Of a DNA stretch of 38,090 nt, positions 32,580 to 38,090 are shown in pieces. Below the pieces are notes generated by a model. The model did no database searches. It had not been told where the DNA came from and saw only the letters and a list, made by a program, of their open reading frames with translations. The stretch is taken from the NCBI RefSeq assembly GCF_014656355.1, contig NZ_BNCG01000025.1:1-38090 (forward strand), read 5' to 3'. Each line of letters begins with the position of its first letter. Within the stretch, counting starts at the first letter, position 1. Made by a program: the position numbers and the translations under genes. The stretch is from Camelimonas fluminis (lineage in GTDB: Bacteria; Pseudomonadota; Alphaproteobacteria; Rhizobiales; Beijerinckiaceae).

Positions 32580-33560
32580 TCACCATTTTCCTTCAGCTCT
32601 TAGCTCCGGAATGAACTTTTCCCGTATCGCACTTGTGTCCAATAGCATGACAGCTGTCGTGGTGGCGGCTGTAAGGCACATGCGCGGCAACAGGGCAGCG
32701 AGTACGAGTGCTTTGTCCGTGGGTGTGTCAGCGTTTTTGGAGGCGGAGGTCGCGTCGGTGACCAGCGCTGCCAAGGTCTGGCGAAGAGGGATAGCGGGGT
32801 CGTTGAGGATCGCCTTGGCTGCCTCTTCACGTGCCAGACGTTCGGCTGCAGCCAATTTATCCGAAATGTAGACGGGTCCTCGTGTTTCCGTGAGGGCAAG
32901 CATGTTCAGGTAGTGTTTCTGCTCGGCGAGTTGAGCAAAAACACGGAGCGGGAGTTCAACGGAGCCGCGCAGAGCTTTTTGCGATCCAAAGTTTGTTGCG
33001 ATCTTTTCGTTGTCCGCGTTTGGTGAGATCCACTGAAGAGCCTCAGAAGGATCGTTGGCGAAAATCATGGTAGACGGGGCGATGTAAGCAGCGGCGAAGG
33101 CATCGCGGGAGGCTGTCATATAGCGCAGAAGGCCAGATTCACCGCCCAACATGGCCGTAGCGGCGAGGAGTAGTGCGTTTGGATCCCAGTCGGGGTGGAT
33201 CGACTTGGTAACGATTTGTGCGTTCAGGGCTGTGAGATCGTCCGAGGCACGCCGAACCTGCTCCTGCGCCTTCTGCGAGATCGCAAGGACGCGCTTTGCC
33301 TCGACTGGCTTGCCTGTTCGCTGCAAGTAGCTGGCGATGTTCGCCAATGTTGCTTCGTTCACAATCTTAAAAAGTGCTGAGGATGGGCACACGCGTGCGA
33401 GTGTTTTGGTAACGGTGGTGCCCCCGCTTGCTGGCTGCGGGTGCTCTGTATCAGCACCTGGCCCCGTCAGAATGCTGTTTGGATATTGCCCTTGTGACAG
33501 GGCGGGTTGACAGTTAATAAGGATGGCGAAAATCGCTGTCGAGATTTTTCCAAAATTCAT
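32580..33560 (-). CDS. Exported hypothetical protein
   Basis: 326 aa from the Met at 33560 (MNFGKISTAIFAILINCQPA), a cleavable signal peptide ending ALSQG. The mature part is mostly helical (LFKIVNEATLANIASYLQRT, ALLLAATAMLGGESGLLRYM) and has a Cys near each end. No lipobox and no known family. Its promoter must be in the short divergent region before the VirB6-like gene at 33629, which suggests joint control. It precedes the hairpin-rich region on the minus strand. Periplasmic component of an envelope structure is an inference. Confidence 0.72.
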   Translation of the reverse strand: MNFGKISTAIFAILINCQPALSQGQYPNSILTGPGADTEHPQPASGGTTVTKTLARVCPSSALFKIVNEATLANIASYLQRTGKPVEAKRVLAISQKAQEQVRRASDDLTALNAQIVTKSIHPDWDPNALLLAATAMLGGESGLLRYMTASRDAFAAAYIAPSTMIFANDPSEALQWISPNADNEKIATNFGSQKALRGSVELPLRVFAQLAEQKHYLNMLALTETRGPVYISDKLAAAERLAREEAAKAILNDPAIPLRQTLAALVTDATSASKNADTPTDKALVLAALLPRMCLTAATTTAVMLLDTSAIREKFIPELRAEGKW

Positions 33561-33628
33561 TCGAGGGCCCCTGTGCGCTTTCCGTCGGGTTTTCATACGA
33601 TTTTCGCGAGCATGTGTGAAGGTGCATG

Positions 33629-34981
33629 ATGGCTTCAGACCTAGAAGCAGGCGGTGGCCAAGGGACTGACATAGGGTCAGCGGTTGGCGGCGCGGTCAGT
33701 CAGGGATCCGATTGGCTCAGCAAGAATATTGCGCGGGTCACTGAACTTATGAACCCCTCCAAACTGGTGGAGGGGATGGTCGATAGCAGCTTTCAGGCCT
33801 TTGGCAACGTGGGCAAGTCCATGATGGATTTCGCCAACAAAGCGCAGGCCAAAGAGTACTGCTGGTCGTGCCAGATCTACAGCTCGCTCTATGATGGCCT
33901 GCATAAAATCGTCGTCGGGATGTATGAGACGCTAGTCGACAAGACACCTGAGATGATCACATTCTCAGTGATCGTGTTGATGATTGTGCTTTGCTTCAAG
34001 ATGCTGAAGATCGTCGCGTCGCCCTTCGCGGAAAATATCTCGGGCGAATGGGTGAAAATCTACACGTTCCTTTTGCGTGTTGCGATTATTTATCCGCTGT
34101 TTCTTTTCTCTTCGACAGCGGCTGGGGTTAAGGACAACGGTGAGTTCTCCCCGGTTTCAGATTTGTTCATTTCCGGGCCGCTCGCGCTTGGAAGTGAGCT
34201 TGGCAGCCGCATGGCTCAGGCGGCGTGTACAATCGGCCAGAATTCGGTTTCAAGCCTTCCGGTGTGTCAAACGTCCACTGGGAGCGCAGGCTCGCAGGGT
34301 TCGGGCGCCAAGCTGAGCGACCTGGCGAATGGGCACAAGGAAGGCGCGGTGAATATCCTCTGGACGTTTCACAAGATGGGCGTAGTGGGGATCACGGGGG
34401 GGATCTGGACTGCGACCCAGGTGCCAACAACAAAGGATTTGGGGACGATCGCCCGGATTTCGTACGTCTTCGCCGGCATTTTCCTCGCCATGATTTTCTT
34501 CATGCTGACGGTCACGTTCGGGTTCCGGTTCGTGGATGCGCTTATCCGTCTGATGGTTGTCGGGGCCCTGACGCCGATTTTCGTGTTCTTGTGGATTTTT
34601 GATGGCACCCGGAGTATCGCCCAGAAGGCTCTGAGGCAGGTTTTGTTTGCCGGGACGGCGTTTGCCGTTTCGGGTATCATCGTGGTGGTTTCGGCATTCA
34701 TTATTGTCGCTGGGTTTGGGCAGGCGTTTCCGAATAGTGGCGATATTTTTTCTGCTTCGTTCTGGAGCAGCCAGCAAACGGGCTCATTCGATTGGATGGC
34801 CTACTGCTATATCGTCGGTTGCGCTCTCGTCGTGACGAACCTTTCGAAGGCGATTTTCTCGATCGCGGGTGAGCTGATTGAAAGCAACGGCGTGACCGGG
34901 ATGGGTGAACAGCTGGACAACCAGACACATCGGGCCAAGGACATGGCCCGTAACGTTGGCATGCGATCTGTGGGGCTCTGA
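33629..34981 (+). CDS. VirB6/TrbL-like polytopic channel protein
   Basis: 450 aa from the second ATG (33629), with GAAGG 7 bases upstream. After a soluble N-terminal 100 residues with CWSC (about 78-81), six or seven membrane segments follow: ITFSVIVLMIVLCFKMLKIV, YTFLLRVAIIYPLFLFSSTA, YVFAGIFLAMIFFMLTVTFG, LMVVGALTPIFVFLWIF, GTAFAVSGIIVVVSAFIIVA, YCYIVGCALVVTNLSKAI. The layout and the Ala-poor, Phe-rich helices fit VirB6/TrbL mating-channel subunits. No VirB4, B9, B10 or relaxase is in the window. Ends 2 bases before the next gene. Confidence 0.72.
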   Translation: MASDLEAGGGQGTDIGSAVGGAVSQGSDWLSKNIARVTELMNPSKLVEGMVDSSFQAFGNVGKSMMDFANKAQAKEYCWSCQIYSSLYDGLHKIVVGMYETLVDKTPEMITFSVIVLMIVLCFKMLKIVASPFAENISGEWVKIYTFLLRVAIIYPLFLFSSTAAGVKDNGEFSPVSDLFISGPLALGSELGSRMAQAACTIGQNSVSSLPVCQTSTGSAGSQGSGAKLSDLANGHKEGAVNILWTFHKMGVVGITGGIWTATQVPTTKDLGTIARISYVFAGIFLAMIFFMLTVTFGFRFVDALIRLMVVGALTPIFVFLWIFDGTRSIAQKALRQVLFAGTAFAVSGIIVVVSAFIIVAGFGQAFPNSGDIFSASFWSSQQTGSFDWMAYCYIVGCALVVTNLSKAIFSIAGELIESNGVTGMGEQLDNQTHRAKDMARNVGMRSVGL

Positions 34982-34983
34982 AG

Positions 34984-35925
34984 ATGGAAAACAGGGAATT
35001 TCTGATATCCGGGGATCAGACGCTTGCGTGGTACAGGGATGAGGTGCTGGGGGCCGAGGTGACAGGCTTCATGGCCGCCGACCGGGTATTCGGCCAGGTC
35101 CGGTTTATCGGGCTGGATGGAGCGTCGACGGGTGAGATCGTCCTTGGACCGTTCGTTCACATGAGCGCTCTGGTTGACGGCTTCGCTGGCTATTTGCGCG
35201 AAATGGACGCTCTGGACGGGGAACTGGTTTTTGTCACTCGCCCCGCGAAGGCGGGCGAAATGCCCCGGAAGCCTGATCTTCCAAGGTATCGGGATCCGCG
35301 CGCCGCCTTCATGCACCCGGACTTTGCGACGAGGGTTCTGGTAAAGGCGCAGGAGTGTCTGGACGCTGGTGATGCGCCTACGGCGCCGACCTTGCGGTTC
35401 GAAAAGGACTACGATGGTCTTCGCGTGGATGATCGTCCCTATGAATTCTACCAAAGAGCGGGCCGGATTGCGCTTGGCGCCGGGTTGGTTGCAGGCGCGG
35501 CAGGGAGCGAGGCAGCGCTGTTTGCAGACAGGATGCGGACCTTGGACGACCGGGTCGCGAGTCCTGTTGGCATTGTGGTTGGGGATGGTCCATCGGCTGG
35601 GGCTGATGGCCGAGAGGCCGTGGTGTTTTCGGACAATCTGACGCCTATCGGTGAGTCCAAGCCCGAGGAGATTGCGGCTGCAAGCGCGTTTCTCGCAAAG
35701 CTGCCAAGGATGATTCTCACGCCGAAGGTGCGGGTGGTTGAGAACGCGGTGCGTGATGTGCGCGCGCCTGACGTTTTGCTCAAGGTACCTGGCGCCGGCG
35801 CGCCTTTCCAGTCTGGAGTGGAGATGGATTGGGGGCGGCTGCCTGTTGAAGTGTTTCCGCGGCGCCTCAACGAGGTTCAGGTTCTGCTCGATGCCAAGTT
35901 GCGCCGGGCGGTGGCTGGCGGTTGA
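34984..35925 (+). CDS. Hypothetical partner of the VirB6-like protein
   Basis: 313 aa, starting 2 bases after the VirB6-like stop, so it is in the same operon. It is soluble, with a conserved-looking first half (REFLISGDQTLAWYRDEVLG, GEIVLGPFVHMSALVDGFAG) and no signal or membrane segment except a Gly/Ala-rich stretch (GRIALGAGLVAGAAGSEAAL) too small to span securely. No family recognised. A cytoplasmic partner of the channel protein is the natural guess. Followed by a strong terminator. Confidence 0.7.
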   Translation: MENREFLISGDQTLAWYRDEVLGAEVTGFMAADRVFGQVRFIGLDGASTGEIVLGPFVHMSALVDGFAGYLREMDALDGELVFVTRPAKAGEMPRKPDLPRYRDPRAAFMHPDFATRVLVKAQECLDAGDAPTAPTLRFEKDYDGLRVDDRPYEFYQRAGRIALGAGLVAGAAGSEAALFADRMRTLDDRVASPVGIVVGDGPSAGADGREAVVFSDNLTPIGESKPEEIAAASAFLAKLPRMILTPKVRVVENAVRDVRAPDVLLKVPGAGAPFQSGVEMDWGRLPVEVFPRRLNEVQVLLDAKLRRAVAGG

Positions 35926-35945
35926 ACGGCACCGGCGAGAGTGCA

Positions 35946-35975
35946 GGGGCCCGTCAATGGCGGGCCCTTTTTTTG
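35946..35975 (+). terminator. Rho-independent terminator
   Basis: GGGCCCG at 35947-35953 pairs with CGGGCCC at 35961-35967 around a 7-nt loop, followed by seven T residues. Ends the VirB6-like operon. The next 278 bases to 36254 contain only short random-looking frames; I see no gene there. Confidence 0.88.
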
Positions 35976-36253
35976 TGGGGACAGCGTGGTTCGTAGACGG
36001 GTGTTTTGCCTTCGCAAGGGAGGCGTACGATGTTTCCGTGGGGAAGCATGCCTCCACTTTGCGGTTGAGTGGTGTTCGTATAGGCAGCTTTCACTGCGGC
36101 GTCTTGTCAGGCCCGTCCAGTCACGGTAACGTGATCTATGGCAACTTGGTGAAATATCGGACCCGTTAGGTGTCAGTATTGGAAATCCCCATGGAGCATA
36201 GGCGGCGTTAAATGATTGGGCGGAGCGCAGAGCAAAGGGGATGGGGGTGAATC

Positions 36254-36571
36254 ATGTTGGAAGTCGCCGCTGGTGGGTTCATCTTATTTTTCGTTATTCC
36301 GGCTGCGATTCGCGTGATTTTTGCCATTTTGGAAGCAATAGGTAATTGGGGCGCCCGATCTGGCGATAATAAGGCGGCGACTGAAGCTGAAGTTAAAAAA
36401 TTCTGGGATGAGTACTATTCATGGGACGCGGAGACCCAGATTCGGTACCACGTCTATTGTCGGCTGAACAAATTCAAAGAAGCCGTAGACGGTGGCCGTT
36501 ACCGTCGGGAAATCAATCGGCGAGTGAAGATTGCCAGAAACAAAGGCAACGAGGCAAAGGATGGTCGCTGA
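36254..36571 (+). CDS. Small membrane-anchored hypothetical protein
   Basis: 105 aa from ATG 36254, with GGGGGTGA 4 bases upstream. One N-terminal membrane segment (GFILFFVIPAAIRVIFAIL) is followed by a charged, Lys/Arg-rich cytoplasmic tail (EVKKFWDEYYSWDAETQIRY, REINRRVKIARNKGNEAKDG). No family recognised. Base composition is a little lower in GC than upstream genes, like its neighbour at 36806. Confidence 0.65.
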   Translation: MLEVAAGGFILFFVIPAAIRVIFAILEAIGNWGARSGDNKAATEAEVKKFWDEYYSWDAETQIRYHVYCRLNKFKEAVDGGRYRREINRRVKIARNKGNEAKDGR

Positions 36572-36583
36572 CCAATTGTCGAC

Positions 36584-36749
36584 GCGGCGGCCGTCCATAG
36601 CCCGATAACCCTCCGCGACGTCTGCAAGGGGAAACTTGAGATCGGACACCTTATCGGGATTGATCTCGCGCTGCAGAACTGGGGTCATAAGATGCGGCAG
36701 AAAGCGAGGCACGGAGGCGGGTGGCGCCAAGCAGGTCCTTCTGGGCGAG
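36584..36749 (-). pseudogene. Remnant of an alcohol dehydrogenase 3' region
   Basis: About 166 bases closely matching the C-terminal coding region of the dehydrogenase at 37655-37820 (roughly four of five positions identical by eye). The minus-strand reading keeps RFLPHLMTPVLQREINPDKV and GYRAMDGRR, but a 1-bp indel near the upstream end breaks the frame, and the 5' part of the gene is missing. It therefore cannot encode the enzyme. Confidence 0.7.
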
Positions 36750-36805
36750 CTTGAAATCTGATACTGATACCTCTTGCGCCTATAAATTGGAAGCCAAAGC
36801 CGGGG

Positions 36806-37615
36806 GTGATTGTGGTAGAAGTGTCCATCGATCAATTCGAAATAACCAACACACAGATAAAATTTACCCCCGAGAATAAAAATTACAGTCTATCTCTCGA
36901 GAGAATTATTCAAATAAACGCGAAAGCACTTTTGCTCAATGAATTTTACAATTCGCGATTTTATATTGGAGAAGCACCAGTCTACGGAAAAAGTATCACT
37001 GGAGTAGCGATCATCGGCGACCGGAGTCGCGATAGTGATACATTCAATCTTATGGGTAGAGACAAAGAGACGAAAGAGTTTAAATTTTCAATATTTGCAT
37101 TTGATAGCTCTGACTCCGATCCAGAAATTTGGCCGGCGAAAATTTCGTTCGAAAAGCCCGACGACTCTGGGCTTGACGGATATGGCACGTGGCGCTTGAC
37201 GATAAGTGTCCCAAGAGACGTGCTAGACAATATTTTCGAGAAAGTGAGTTTTCGAAAAATTGATGGTCTATGCATATATATTGAACTGGATAAAGTTTGG
37301 GTAGATTCGTCTTGGCATCATAGCGAGTACGGAGGCCCGGAAAAATTTTATCTGCGTCCGAACCAAGATGACTATGAGGATAGCAAAGGTAGGATCCGTA
37401 ACCTAAGTTGGTCTAAATCTGGAGCCGCGCCCAAAGACAATGACGACGACTGCGGGGATATCACCGAACAAGCGCCGGCTGCATTAGCAGAAACGCCGCC
37501 GCTGCCGCCGCAGGTGTACATTTCGCGGCCTATTGGCTATGTAGCAGGTGCGGCCATGTGGGTTGCGGCGCTGTCGCTCCTTGCTATCGCTGTGCATTTT
37601 TACCTCACGCGGTAG
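36806..37615 (+). CDS. Low-GC hypothetical protein with C-terminal membrane anchor
   Basis: 269 aa from GTG 36806 (GTGs at 36812 and 36821 are alternatives). The body is beta-rich and acidic (SIDQFEITNTQIKFTPENKN, KETKEFKFSIFAFDSSDSDP). A Pro-rich linker (ETPPLPPQVYISRPIGY) leads to one C-terminal membrane helix (VAGAAMWVAALSLLAIAVHF), so it would be a tail-anchored protein facing the cytoplasm. AT-rich codons contrast sharply with every other gene in the window, a sign of transfer from another source. No family recognised. Confidence 0.7.
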   Translation: MIVVEVSIDQFEITNTQIKFTPENKNYSLSLERIIQINAKALLLNEFYNSRFYIGEAPVYGKSITGVAIIGDRSRDSDTFNLMGRDKETKEFKFSIFAFDSSDSDPEIWPAKISFEKPDDSGLDGYGTWRLTISVPRDVLDNIFEKVSFRKIDGLCIYIELDKVWVDSSWHHSEYGGPEKFYLRPNQDDYEDSKGRIRNLSWSKSGAAPKDNDDDCGDITEQAPAALAETPPLPPQVYISRPIGYVAGAAMWVAALSLLAIAVHFYLTR

Positions 37616-37627
37616 CTTCTCGGTCCC

Positions 37628-38090
37628 TCAGAACTGCAGCATGGTCTTGATGGCGCGGCGCTCGTCCATAGCCCGGTAGCCTTCCCCGACGTCTTCAAGC
37701 GGCAAGGTGAGATCGAACACCTTACCGGGATTGATCTCGCGCTTCAGGACGAGGTCTATGAGATGCGGCAGAAAGCGACGCACAGGGGCCGGCCCACCAA
37801 GCAGGCTCTTCTGCGCGAAGAACAGGAATTCACCGTTCAGTTCGACGCCGTGCGGCACGCCGACGAAACCGATGGCGCCGCCGGGCCGGGCACAGTTGAT
37901 CGCCTGGTGCATGGATTCGTTGGTGCCGACGCATTCGAGCACCGAATCCGCTCCGACGCCTTTCGTCAGCTCCGTGATGCGTGAGACGCCGGCGTCACCC
38001 CGTTCCGAAACGATGTCGGTCGCGCCATATTCGTAACCGCTGTTCTCAGGCCACGGCCTTGATTGGGTCCGAGGCGTATGCCCATGGCAG
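37628..38090 (-). CDS. Zinc-type alcohol dehydrogenase (MDR family), partial
   Basis: The 3' end of a medium-chain dehydrogenase; the N-terminus lies beyond the window. The Rossmann-fold and C-terminal pattern is visible: YGATDIVSERGDAGVSR, LTKGVGADSVLECVGTNESM, ARPGGAIGFVGVPHG, VRRFLPHLIDLVLKREINPG, GYRAMDERRAIKTML. It would reduce or oxidise an alcohol/aldehyde with NAD(P). The residues near the window edge (38040-38090) do not resemble the family, so a frameshift or break there cannot be excluded. Confidence 0.75.
   Translation of the reverse strand, partial: CHGHTPRTQSRPWPENSGYEYGATDIVSERGDAGVSRITELTKGVGADSVLECVGTNESMHQAINCARPGGAIGFVGVPHGVELNGEFLFFAQKSLLGGPAPVRRFLPHLIDLVLKREINPGKVFDLTLPLEDVGEGYRAMDERRAIKTMLQF

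Noticed and set aside
32056-32871. 271-codon plus-strand frame across the hairpin region
   Set aside because: Overlaps the start of the helicase and the end of the exported protein gene; composition changes with each underlying region and no ribosome site.
1-38090. CRISPR arrays, rRNA and tRNA genes
   Set aside because: No regularly spaced repeat array with spacers and no recognisable rRNA or tRNA sequence was seen on either strand.

Overview
This is a GC-rich alphaproteobacterial window, most likely from an acetic acid bacterium (Acetobacteraceae). The support is an intact IS1031-group (IS5 family) insertion sequence with a TNA-type target duplication, a GcrA-like cysteine motif, and the overall gene style. 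The genus is an inference. The mix of a Tad locus, a VirB6-like channel protein, a ParA-like ATPase, orphan hypothetical genes and mobile-element debris points to accessory DNA: a large plasmid, an integrative element or a genomic island.

Layout. (1) 1-1530: the C-terminal end of a truncated Gly/Trp/Asn-rich protein next to tandem repeats, then a complete 897-bp IS. (2) 1525-3485: minus-strand small lipoprotein, a hypothetical protein and a small putative HTH protein. (3) 3623-15423: a Tad/Flp pilus locus on the minus strand. In transcription order it holds flp, a terminator, a 297-aa membrane-anchored protein, an IalB-domain protein, cpaA, cpaB, cpaC, cpaD, cpaE, cpaF/tadA, tadB, tadC and tadD. 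A short CpaC-N-terminal-like secreted protein is divergent from flp at 15732. No minor pseudopilins (tadE/F/G) are present. (4) 16372-18698: minus-strand small proteins, two lipoproteins, a DUF2958 protein and a GcrA-like protein.

(5) 18850-35925: a block of unfamiliar genes. It contains an AAA+ ATPase; a 968-aa acidic coiled-coil protein; two tiny putative membrane proteins; a run of hypotheticals with a ParA/TraL-like P-loop ATPase; an AT-hook protein; a DUF4011-type superfamily 1 helicase translationally coupled to a YcbK-type M15 peptidase; a 490-bp hairpin-rich non-coding stretch; a periplasmic protein; and a VirB6/TrbL-like polytopic protein with a partner gene. No other VirB/Trb/Dot component is recognisable. 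It may be an unfamiliar cell-envelope, DNA-transfer or defence module, but that is inference. (6) 35975-38090: a junction zone. A lower-GC gene with a C-terminal membrane anchor lies between a frameshifted remnant and a better copy of the same alcohol dehydrogenase 3' end.

Together: the Tad genes can make, process and export a Flp pilus (CpaA processes Flp, CpaF/TadB/TadC form the motor, CpaC/CpaD the outer-membrane pore, CpaE the positioning factor). Several start codons were moved from the longest possible start to positions with a Shine-Dalgarno sequence or a Met before a signal peptide. The plus strand looks G/T-rich throughout, so many long open frames are antisense shadows and were left out.
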